Shown here: in pieces, positions 31,401-43,900 of the stretch
Layout of the letters: the number at the start of each line of letters is the position of its first letter
Numbering within the stretch: position 1 is the first letter of the stretch
Notes under the pieces: generated by a model
Told to the model about the DNA's origin: nothing
Database searches by the model: none
Seen by the model: the letters and a program-made list of their open reading frames with translations, nothing else
Program-made: the position numbers and the translations under genes
NCBI RefSeq assembly: GCF_029633865.1
Contig: NC_079214.1
Location: 35,494,804-35,558,803, forward strand
DNA: 64,000 bases
Direction: 5' to 3'
Source of the DNA: Lampris incognitus
Taxonomy: Eukaryota; Chordata; Actinopteri; Lampriformes; Lampridae

Positions 31401-34400
31401 GGTTTGAGGATGATCACAAGTTGCAGCCAGCATGGATGAAAAGCCCATCGCTGGTTACTGGATGTCATTAAGTTATCCAAAAAATGAAGAGTAAGCGATA
31501 AGGATATTCTAGGGCATGAGTCTCAAACTCCCGGCCCGCGGGACGTTATTTTGTGGCCCCCTACTTGACATCAAAGTTTAGTGTTAGTGCGGCCCGCGCT
31601 TGCCCTGGGCTTTTATTTTTCACTTATGAGCTACCATAGTGCAGGCTCATGACAGTGATGACTCGGATTTCAGACTTCCAGTTGAAATGTCCAACTCGGA
31701 GCTCAGAAAGTCCGACTTCCGAGCACAACTTGAATGCACCATAATGGGCAGCGCGAATTAGCAACGGTTGAAACTTGATTCCGGAGCGACATCAAGTGGA
31801 AGGAAAATATATCCTGTCAGCAAGCCCCAGTTATGTCTTTCTCAAAACCTGCCGTGAAGAGAAAAGTTGGTGACGAGCACAGACAATTTCAGGGAAAGTG
31901 GGAGACGGCATATTTTTTTGTTGAGCACAGAGGCAGCCCGACGTGTCTTATATGCACCGAGAAAGTTACGGTGCACAAGGAATACAACATCAGACGTCAT
32001 TACTCGACTAGACATGCTGAGGAGTATACAAAATACCAGGGAGATGAGAGAGAGAAACGGGTCGCCAATCTTAAAACATGTTTACTGAAGCGACAAGATT
32101 TCTTCAAGAAAGCTAGCAAAGCTAATGATGCAGCAGTCAAAGCTAGCTATGTGGGGAAAGCCATTCAAAGAAGGGGAGTTTGTTAAAAAGTGCATGTTAC
32201 AGGCTGCAAGTATAGTCTGTCCGGAAAAGAAGGGTCAGTTTAGCAACATCAGCCTTTCAGCCAACACAGTGGCAGAGCGCATTTCTGACCTGTCAGGTAA
32301 CATATAGGATCAACTGCATGAGAAAGCCAAACGTTTCTGTGCATACTCAGTCGCTCGTGATGAGAGCACAGACATCATTGACACTGCGCAGCTCACAATC
32401 TATGTCCGTGGTGTTGACGACAGTTTTGAAGTGATGGAGGAGTTGCTCACAGTGATTCCAATGCATGGCCAGGCCACCTCTCAGGAGATATTCCGCCAGC
32501 TGTGTGATGCCATTGTGGATGCGGGTTTGCCATGGAAGAGGTTTGCTGGATTAACAACCAACGGAGCGCCATCAATGACAGGGAGGAGAAATGGAGTGGT
32601 GGCACTTGTTTAAAAAAAAACTGGAAGAAGAGGGTGTGGAGGAGGCCATTGCTCTGCACTGCATTATCCATCAGCAGGCCCTTTGCAGCAAATGCCTGAA
32701 GTTTGACAATGTGATGTCTGTCGTTGTGAAATGCATCAACCATATCAGATCCAGGGGTTTAAAGCACCGGGAGTTCCGCGCCTTTTTGGAGGAAATAGAG
32801 TCAGCATATGAGGATGTGCTCTACTTCACTGAGGTACGTTGGCTCAGCAGGGGAAACGTCTTGAAGAGGTTTTTTGAGTTGAGAGCAGAAGTGAAAGCCT
32901 TCATGGAGAAGGCTAGGATGGCTGTTCCTGTGCTAAGTGATCCCAAATGGCTCATGGACTTAGCTTTCCTTGTTGACATCACAAATGAGCTGAATGTACT
33001 GAACAAGAAATTACAAAACCAGGGGCAGCTTGTCAGTGCTGCCTATGACAACGGGAGATCATTCTCCACAAAACTTGTGTTATGGAAAGCCCAGCTCTCT
33101 CAGACAAACCTCTGCCATTTCCCAGCATGCAAGGCACTCATGGATGCAGGCACACCATTCAGCGGTGAGAAGTATGCTGACGCCATTGTGAAGCTACAGG
33201 AGCAATTTGATCACAGGTTTGCAGAGTTCAAGACACACAGAGCCACTTTTCAAATTTTTGCTGACCCCTTCTCCTTTGATGTGCAAGATGCCCCTCCTGT
33301 GCTTCAAATGGAGCTCATTGACCTGCACTGCAGGTCAATGAGCTTATTTGATAGCTTGTTTGTTTTTGTTGTTTTGTTTTTTTAGCTTATTAGCTTATTA
33401 GTATTCCATCTTGTCATAACAGAACCTGGTGTCCCCTTTTTGTCTCACACTGTTCGTTTTTGTTCCTGCACTTGTACTGTTACCTGTCTTGTTTTGATCA
33501 CCTGTATATATAAATAAAAAAAAAAGATTGAGAACATTGGATTGGTTGTACTTTTTTTTTTTTTTGGAATACTTGCGACCCAGCCTCACCCAAACTCTAC
33601 CTCCAGCGGCCCCCAGGTAAGTTGAGTTTGAGACCCCTGTTCTAGGGTCTTGTTCCCACACCTTTAGCCGACTTTCATGTAGACTTCATGAATTTTAGCT
33701 GACTTTCACATGGACTTCATGAACTTTTTCGTAAGTTAACATAATTTTAATCGATTGTGAGCACAAACCAAAATAGTCCAAAAGGTTTGCCAAAAAGCAG
33801 GGGTATCAATCCATTTCAATATGGAACATGGTGGTGACCATTTCTTGAGTGAAATCAATGCCAGTAGTGTATGGACCAAACTAGGAAAATACTGATTTTA
33901 TGCGATGCACTGAGTTCACAGTGAGATGTTTTAATTTCTTCAAAAACTTTTACATCAGGCGTCCCAATTTCTTCAAAAACTTTAGCTAACATCAGGTGTG
34001 CGGGTGGCGTAGCAATCTATTCCATTGCCTAATAACACAGGGATCACTAGTTCGAATCCCCGTGCTACCTCCAGGCGTCCCTACAGACACAATTGGCCGT
34101 GTCTGCGGGTGGGAAGCCGGATGTGGGTATGTGTCCTGGTCACTGCACTAGCGCCGCCTCTAATCGGTCGTGGCACCTGTTCGGGGGGGAGGGGGAACTG
34201 AGGGGAATAGTGTGATCTTCCCACACGCTACGTCCCCCCTGGTGAAACTACTCACTGTCAGGTGAAAAGAAGTGGCTGGTGACTCCACATGTATCGGGGG
34301 AGGCATGTGGTAGTCTGCAGCCCTCCCCGGTTCGGCAGAAGGGGTTGAGCAGTGACCAGGATGGCTCAGAAGAGTGGGGTAATTGGGCGGGTGCAATTTG

Positions 34401-37400
34401 GGTGAAAAAGGGGGAAACCCCCCCCCCCAAATAAAACCAAAACTTGAGCATCAGAACGACATATTAAGATGAAGCATCACTGGCAATGTATGGTCACTAT
34501 GTCCACTTGAGCACTCTATCTTTCTGCTAAACAATTTCTCTACAATAGCTAGTTAGCAAAGCAAGGTCTAAAGCAATCAAAACCAGTAATTAAGCCTGAA
34601 TGAAATGTACGCCACTCTACAAGTGGACAGTAGGAGCACTCTAAGCAGAGTTAGTGTAAAATTAATGGTGGTCAGTGGGAGAAATTCACAAAATCACTAC
34701 CCATTGCAATTTTAGGGAATTATCTTTTTATTTGCTCATTTCTATAGACTGTGTCCATACTAGATAGAAATGTATCAAATGCAACTGAAATATGACTTAT
34801 TTTTGTAAAAAATATAGAGCTTTATTCTCTTATTGTATGAGTGACATCATTGCGTCACACACGTATGTATTGAAATGTTAGTTTTGATTGCATCCTGTTC
34901 AACCAACATGGCAAATCAGCCTCACAGCTATGGTAGCTGGCTTTGAATTTTTTATTTTTATAAGCTTTATATTGAAATAAGTATTTGGTCATAGCTTCTT
35001 CCAGAACCTGAGGCACAAAAGAAGATTCAGGGTTGTAGAGTCCCATTAAGTATCTTTTTAGCCATGTCTCAACCCTAACTTGGCCATTCAATTTGATGCA
35101 CTAATGGGAGAGGGTGCTTGCAAATGTGAGGGCAAAAGAAGAGATCACGAGTGGTGAATATTATTCAGGTAAACCATCTTTGATCAAAACATCCTGCTGT
35201 GAATACACAATACATTGCACTCCTGTCTTAATTTCGGGATTTCTGTCAGACTTTCCTTAAAAAAAGTGCAATGTGAAAAGGCACAGGGCTGGAAAAATAA
35301 AACAAAACCCTGGGGACTTTGATTTCAACTTTTTGAGTGTTACACGTGAATATGCCCTTAGACTTGCATCAGAAAGTTCTCCCATTTGGGGCCAGTCCAT
35401 TGCTAGCATTAGCATGTAAGATTGTCATGCCGGGGCACAGTAACATTGCTGAACTGAGTGGGCGGCAGTCTGATGGTGTACAAGCAGAACCGGAGTGGCT
35501 AAAGTAGAATCCATTAGCATCTCACAGACCCACACTCTGCATTCATTTGGTCATAAAATGGCACTCGTGTAAGAAGAGATAGGCAGTGAACATCACAGGC
35601 AGAACTCCAGCTCACTATGGAAAAAAAAATTGATTGGCTACAGATACAGACAGACAGACAGATAGGAGACAAAGAGAGAGAGAGAGAAAGACAAAGGGAG
35701 AGAGAGAGAGACAAAGATAAAAAGAACACACACAGAGCAACTCACACAAGACAAATCCAACACACAAAGACAGCTGAGTCACTGCATCAAGCGTAAATGA
35801 AGAGTGACAGACAGCCAACTGTGCCTTGTTACCATCTGTCTGTCTGGGCTCTGCTGCCGTCTCTCATGCTTGTGAGACATAGTCCAAGGAGAAAGGCTTG
35901 TTGACTGACTGTAGAGCCATGAGGTGACAAGCCCACAGAGTAGGGAGCTACTAAGGGTGGTCAAACACAATCAACTGTGGACCTGACAGACCAAGACAGA
36001 CTTGGGGAGTAACCGCACAGTGATATTGATCTGGAATGGTAGGCAGGTGATGATGATGAGCAGTGTTTCCAACAAATAACTGATGCTGTGGCACCCCACT
36101 GCAACATCCCATAAAGAGATTCCCCTGACTGACACCACAATAATGACAATGCTTATTGTGGTGCACACATTCATTTCTTCTCGTCTTTTTTTATCCCTTG
36201 CAAAGCCCCAAGCTGCCACCACCACAAAAACCCTGAGACCCTGTGGGACACAGTAATTAAGTGTTAACACCCCATTTTCCTGTTCAAACAGTGCCCTACT
36301 TAATGTAGGAACACTAAACTGGATTAAAGCTGAGGTTGCAAGTAATGGGGCTGAAACTCCCTTAAACAGATATCCAAACAATGATGCACAACGGCAGCTT
36401 TTTTGTTGCATTCAACTTAATGTGATTTACCATAAATAAGTACACACTTTCATCCAAATATTATATTACTCCATTTGCTTCATTTTGGGTTGGTCAATAT
36501 AAAAATGCAAGTTGTTGATCACATGCATTGTGTAGATACTGCTAAGATGTGTTTACATAATTTGAGTAAACGTACATCTGAGTTTTGACAGCTTTCAGCT
36601 TGGTGACCCATTACTGCTTACAGCTGCTCTTTCTATTGACATTCAGCTTGACCTCTTCTTGACTTTCAGCAATGGATGATTTGGGTCAGTAACATGGGCA
36701 CAACAGAACTAACATGGCGGCAAACAGAGTGCAGTGTATGACAGAGAAAATTAATTGTCATCACTGACTGACTGCATTCACACAGGGACTAACTATTTGA
36801 ATATCAAAACCATGCAGTGGTATTGTTCTATGAGTCAGCATAAGGACAAACGGTTCAGTTACATTCAGCCTGCTCTCAGATACACTTCCTAAAAAAGGAA
36901 AGCAAGTATATTCAAAATAAAAGCAGAAAGACCCAAGAATACAGCCAAAGTGATCAGTGTCTGTCCCTGGTCAAATAGCCTTTTTTTTTTTTTTTTTTAA
37001 TGAGAAGTACAGAAACACAGTTTTGGAGTACCTGAGCACCCTTCATGATCTTCTTGGCCTTGGCATTGAGATAAAAATCTCCCCACAATGTCTTGAGCAG
37101 CACCTCGGCTCTAATGCCCATCCTCTGGCTGTAGATATGAGCAAACTGCTGGATCCTAGAAAACCCAGAGAATAGAAGTCCAAGCAGCTCATTAAGACAG
37201 TCTGTCGAATTCGGTTTCTTCAACAGTGCAGATTCAGACAACAGAAAAAAGGCACTGATCTCTATTACTGCTGATGCCACAGTGAGTTTGGCTTTTTTTT
37301 CTTTTTTTTTCTTAAGTGGGCCTATTAGTGGCTTTGAGGAAAACGGAGGTTTTGTAAACAGTCAAGAGATTTTAAAAAGGGATCTGGGTAAACATAATTC

Positions 37401-40400
37401 TGTAGTTGTTTGGATCTCAGCTTCCCCCTCCTTTTCCGTAGACAGCAAATGAGTCTTCAGTTCAGCAGAGGAGACTTGGCTGTCTCTGTCGGGACTTAAT
37501 TGGTTTATTTATAGCAGGAAGTGATCACAAGGACACAGCTGCTCACAAAACTGGGTCTTTGTGTCCTCATCATCTGCTATCATATATGGAACAACCTATA
37601 TTGCAACAGTCAATGCAATCTAGTACAGAGGCTTTATGCAACTGTGCTATTTCAGAAAAGGAAGATGAGATGTGAGATGGAGAGTGACAAGTAATAAAAA
37701 GTGATAACAGTTACAGAATTGTGCAAGTTATAGGTTTTAATTCAAGAGACTGAACAATTTGGACGATTAAAGTTCGGCAACAAATAGGTAGGAGCTGCCT
37801 CCCTTCTCCATCTCTGTAAGATACGCCTACTGTACCAAAAGGCATAATATAGTTTGCCAGCTCCATCTAGTGGACATTTGAAAAACAGCTCAAGTGAGTT
37901 GAGTAAAAATAATTAATAAAAGTAGTAAACCTTTATTTGTATGGCCTTTTTTGTGGTCAAATATAAATCAAACGGGTCAAAACAAGAAGACACCATAAGC
38001 TATAAACACAGAGGGTGAAAACTGTAATGATGACAGACTAAACAAACTGATAAAAACATGTTTTAACAAGCAGCTTAAAATATACTGCTTAGTGAGAACT
38101 CCTCAGGCAGCTCAAAATCTCACAAATCTTTACATTGTATAATACAACACTAACCAACTTTCCTCTAATCATTCCCATTTACCCCACTGGTCTTCTAGCC
38201 CAGTAGCCCTCAGTAACTAGTGCACAGCAAGTACTCAGTGTTTCCCTTTGGCAGAGGGAAACACCTTGGTATCCCCTCACATTACATCTACTCACCCCTC
38301 TCCGGGGATAATTTGCCCCCTCTGTAGTACCCTGACGAATAACTTGCCCCACACTTTTTCTGCTGGGTAATGGCAAAGCATTAAAGGGGAGTCAAATGCC
38401 TCTTTTCCACTGTGACCCTGTGAAATACTGTCCTGTGCTGACAAACCACTCCCACAGGGAGTGGATATCATGAAACGATTCTACTTGAAAATTGAAAAGT
38501 CGAGAAAAAAATGTAAGTTAACTGCCAGGACCTGCAGCACTAATGTCTCCATGGCTGGTTACATTGTGCATCAACCCTGAATGAAGACATGTCTGATTGA
38601 AGCAAACACTCAGGTGTGGCTAAGCATCAGCGAAAAAAATAACGGACCAGTAAACTGCAATCACTGCAGTAAGATAATTTCATGCAAGAGAGGAAGCAGT
38701 ATGTATACTGACAGGTGACAAATTAAAATGAAAAACCAACATAGTGGTATATTTTGTGATTTTAAAATTAAAATTTGAGCTTTGACATACTTTTGGTTTT
38801 TTAAACATTTTGGATTGTTCCTCAAAAAAATTATGCAAAAAACATGAATTGGTATTCAATTCGATAAGCGGTAACGGAAACAGATTGTCCAAAATCCAAA
38901 CAACACCCAACCCTATCAATAGGTTAAAAAAAAAAAAAAAAAAGCTTTCATTACTGGCAGAAAAGTTCTCAAATACACTACATGGGCAAAAGTGTACGGA
39001 CATCTGCTTGTCCAATATCGCATTCCAAAATCCTCCCTTTGCTGCTATAACAGTGTCCTTTCTTCTGGGATGGTTTTTCCCTTGGTGTTGGAAAACTTCT
39101 GCCATAATTTGCATCAATTCAGCCAAAAGATGATCAGTGAGATAGAACACTGATGTTGGGTGACTACGTCAGTGTAGCAATTCATTCCAAAATTTCTGAT
39201 GGGGCTGAAGTCAGGGCTCTGTACAGGCAAGTCAAGTTCTTCCACAATGACCTTGACAGATGATTTCTGTATGGACCTCACTTTGTGCAGAGGGGAACTG
39301 TCATGCAAAAATAGGAAAGGGCCTTCACCAAACCGTTGCCACACAGCTGGAAGTACAGAACTGTCTAGAATGTCTTTGTATGATGCAGTGTCAAGATTCT
39401 CCTTCACTGGAACTAAGGGGCCTAACCCAAACCACAAAAAAAGAGCACCAGACCACTATTCCTCCATCAAACTTTACAGTTGGTGCTATGCATTCTGACA
39501 GGTAGCATTGTCCTGGAATCTGCTGACTGCAAGGTGGTGAAGTACGATTCATTACTTCAGAGTGTTTCCACTCCTCCAGGGTCCAACAGCAGTGAGCTTC
39601 CCACCACTCCAGCCTACACTTGGCATTGTGCATTGGTGAGCTTAGGATCATGTGCAGCAACTCCCCCAAAGAAACCCATTTCAAAAATCTCACGACATAC
39701 AGTTCTTGTTCTGACATTGCTTACAGAGGCAGTTTGGAATTTGGTAGTCAGTGTTGCAACTGAGGACAGACAATGTCCACATACTATGAGCTTCAGCACT
39801 CTTCTGTTCTGTTCAGTAATGTTGTGTAGTCTACCACTTCTCAGCTGAGCAATTGTTGCTCCTTGATATTTTCACTTCATAATAAAAGCACCTGCAGTTG
39901 AACTGGGCAGCCCTAGAAATTTTATGAAATTACTAGTTGATAAGGCAGCATCCTATCATAGAGCCACGTTGAAAGTGACCGAGTTTTTCATCACGGCCCA
40001 TTCTAGTACCAAAATCTGTCTATGGCAACTGCAATGGGTGTGGATGAAATAGCTGAACTGACTAATTAAAAGGGGTGTCCACATACTTTGGGCCATGTAG
40101 TGTAGGTCTGTGAGTCCTCATTAAGCAACAATTCATGAGATGCAAACAAATGTGAGTTCCTGTACCGATTGTGTGGAACTAACAGTGGTGAAGATTGCTG
40201 GTTGGTTGAATGCAATAATCAAGAATAGCTTCACTGATCGAATGGCATCTTGAAATTGAAATTTTGTTTCAAATTATAAATGTTGTAATTTGAAACAAGC
40301 AAGCATTTGAATCATCAACCTCCTTTATTTCACCGTTGCAGTTTTGTTTTTGTTTTTTACCGCGAATGGAGACAGAATTCAAAATGTACTTCACTTACCA

Positions 40401-40908
40401 TGTAAGTTCTCAATATTGATACAGTTACCGCACACCACACAACGGAAAATACCCTAAACGGTACAAAGTGAAAGCTATAAGTGGAATAACAATTACAATA
40501 ATAGCCAATTGGTTGAGTCTTCCTCTCAAGGAACAATCCACTAACTCTAACACACCTCATTTATAGCAGTAACATGTTTTCCAGTTGTTACAACAGAGAC
40601 CAAGGATCAAGGAAATGGCCCGAGAGCAAAAAATATTGAGCTGCTCAGTTATGCGACTGCCCATACCTGAATCCCCATCCATCTATGGCACTGGCGAAGA
40701 CCACGTTGCCTTGGTCAGGTGAGAAGTAGAGGTGAGAGTCATCTGTCTCCTCCAGCCCAGCGCTCCAGTCATACACCTGCTCTCCTACAGGGCCCTCCGC
40801 TGGCCCCCCGGGGACCTCGCTCTCTCGCTCCTCCTTCTCTTTCTCTGCTCGCTCCTCAAGAACTTTGGATGTGAACAGCGTCCCTGTAACGGCATTCACC
40901 TACAAGGA

Positions 40909-40955
<47 letters not shown>

Positions 40956-43900
40956 CATACATACATACACATTTTTTAAGCTAAGACACTGAACAAACTT
41001 TCAAAGCAATTCAGTGATAGCTGAAGTTAACTTTGAAGTTTTATTATTGGCCATATATACTGATGAGCCAAAACATTGTGACCAGTCACATGGAAGGGAT
41101 GGATTGGGACTAAAAAATGGCCCTGGACTTTTTTACCCAGACCAGCCCACAGATACTCCACCACCCCCACCCCACTGATGCACATACAAATACATCAGCC
41201 CTTAACCACCACACATAAGCATAATGGATGGATACTCTAGGCTACTGTAACACTAATACAGAGCTAGTTTAAGAGCAAGTAAAAGGTTTGTCCTCAACAG
41301 CAGCCCCCCCCCACACACACACGGGGGGGGGGCAGAAATCACAGTGTGGGTGGGTACAGAGAAAATCAGGTAGGCCTATTCCATCCAAGACCAACAATAC
41401 TTAATAGATTCTGAAACGCATATGCTAACCAAAATAGGTAATTACAACTATACTTGCCTGAATGCACAACAGTTTAATCATACAAGCCTTATATTATACA
41501 TCATTAGAGGTAATGTTATCAAGATGAACATTAACAACAGCATCGCATGGCGGCGCCACACACACACACACACACACACACACCAGCATCTTTATTCAAG
41601 CATATGGGTAGAGGTACACTGGCACCAAGATGCTCAGTAATGTTAAAGACGACACTTGAACATAGCTTGGCATGGCAGCCACATAAACAACATGCATGCA
41701 TGCACGCACGCACTCACTCACTCACACACATCCATTATCCAAACCGCTTATCCAACTTAGGTTCGCGGAACGCTGGAGTCTATCCCAGCAGTCATTGGGC
41801 AGCAGGCAGGGAGACACCCTGGACACAGGGCCAACACACACACACATTCACACCTAGGGACAATATAGTATGGCTGATTCACCTGACCTACAGGTCTTTG
41901 GACTGTGGGAGGAAATTGGAGCACCTGGAGGAAACCCATGCAGACACAGGGAGAACACACTCCCTCTGCCACACAAGGTGGCAGAGGGAGTGTGATGCCC
42001 TGGGCAATGTTCTGCTGGGAAACCCTGGGTCCGGCCATTCATGTGGACGTCAATTTGACACGTACCACCAACCTAAACATCACTGCAGACCAGGTACATC
42101 CCTTCATGGCAACGGTATTCTCTGATGGCAGTGGCCTCTTTCAGCAGGATAATGCACCCTGCCACACTCCACACATTGTTCAGGCATAGTTTGCAGAACA
42201 TAATGAAGTGTTCGAGGTGTTGCCCTGGCCTCCAAATTCTCCAGATCTCAATCTGATTGAGCACCTGTCGGATGTGCTGGACTGACAAGTCCGATCCACA
42301 GTGGCTCCACCTCGCAACTTACAGGAATTGAAGGATCTGCTGCTAAAGTTTTGGTGCCAGATACCACAGGACACATTCAGGGGAAGAGAGGGAACAATTG
42401 CAATTTTCTTGGCTAATTCCAATTTTTTAAAAGTCTGACCTACCAATTCCAATTTTGGCCGATTCCATACAAATATTTTTTTAACTTTTCTTTAATGGAA
42501 ATTTCAATTGTTTGTTCATAATAAAACATTATTAAATAACTTTTACATTTTCTCCAAAATTTCACCAGGTTACAGGACCTTAGATCACTCTCACTAAAAC
42601 CATTCTCAAAATAAAAAAGTGCTCCAGGTTACTAGACAGAGCTTTTTTGTATAAACAAAATCCAACTGAAAATGAATTATAGTATATCCCACTTTATCCA
42701 ACATGCTTTGCTTTCCAAAAGTAAATGACGATTTTCAACAACCTGTTTTAGTGTGTGTCTGTGACTTTACCGTCTGTGCCGCTGTGTGCATGGCGTGAAC
42801 CATTGTGTGGCACATGTGTGTAAATTTGACCGGCACAAAATCGGATATATCTGAGTCTGACCGGCCAGTTATTGGTCATGGCCAATCAAGTTAAAAATTG
42901 GCCGATTCCAGTCACCAGCCCATCAATCAGTACATCTCTATTCAGGGGTTTTGAAGAGTCCATGCCTCAGCGGGTCAGCACTGTTTTGGTGGCACACGGA
43001 GGATCAACAGCATATTAGGCAGGTGGTCATAATGTTTTTGCTCATCAGTGTAAGTTTGTATTTAGAAAGAACTGTACTCAACTTAAAGACCACAAGGACA
43101 TCAATATGACACCCTAAAGTAAAATATCTAAGAGAATCCAACTACGTCTGTGTGTACTGTATGTACCGAAGATATAAAAAAAAAAAAAAACCTAAGGCAG
43201 CAAATAACTAAGGAATTGGGGAATATTAAGTATCTTTCAATACAGAGTACAAAAAGCAGGAACCAAAAATCACATTCATCATATCAACACACTCAACAGA
43301 ATAAAATGACATTGTTACAACTGTCATCAGCATTTACAAAATATTTTTCAGTTATGTCTTATAAAGGCCCTACAGTTAAATTTCTTTTTTGTAACCTTAC
43401 ACTCACCTGCTCCAAAATTTTCTGAAGGTGTGTGTATGCTTCCTGAGAAGTGAGCTTGAGCTCCACAATGAGTCTGTCAATCTTGTTAACAACCAGTACA
43501 GGTCGGATTTTCTCCAGCCAGGCCTGACGCAGCACAGCCTGGGTCTTCATACACATGTTGGCAGATGGTAAAAAAAAAAAAATAGATATAAGAAGAAAAC
43601 ATTCCAGAACAATTATTTTCTTCATAAAACATCCAAAAGGAAAAAAGATATGTAGAATTCAGTCCATGGGGGTCTGCACATTATCCCTGTTAGTCAAAAG
43701 TAAAAGGTTCACTCAAGTACTGGGTGTTTTTTGTTTGTATGATTTTTGTAGGGATGTGGTAGAGATCCTAGTAAGGTGTCTTGTAATCACAGACCAATAG
43801 GTTACAGCTTGAGAGAGTGGCTATCCAATAGATACCAACCTGTGGGCACACCCCTTCCACAGCATCAACAATGACAATGGCTCCATCACACAGCCGAACA

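Larger units (their letters stand above)
41060..43050 (+). mobile_element. DD36E-type Tc1-like element carrying two nested insertions
   Basis: Inverted termini: 'ctgatgagccaaaacattgt' and the complement of 'ataatgtttttgctcatcag'. The transposase 3' half is readable at 42040-42383 and resumes at 42949-43020. A tRNA-like repeat (41725-41960) and a MITE (42384-42939) interrupt it. Confidence 0.8.

Noticed and set aside
34049-34060. True tRNA gene suggested by box B
   Set aside because: The sequence continues as a 440-bp repeat present many times; no cloverleaf of normal length.
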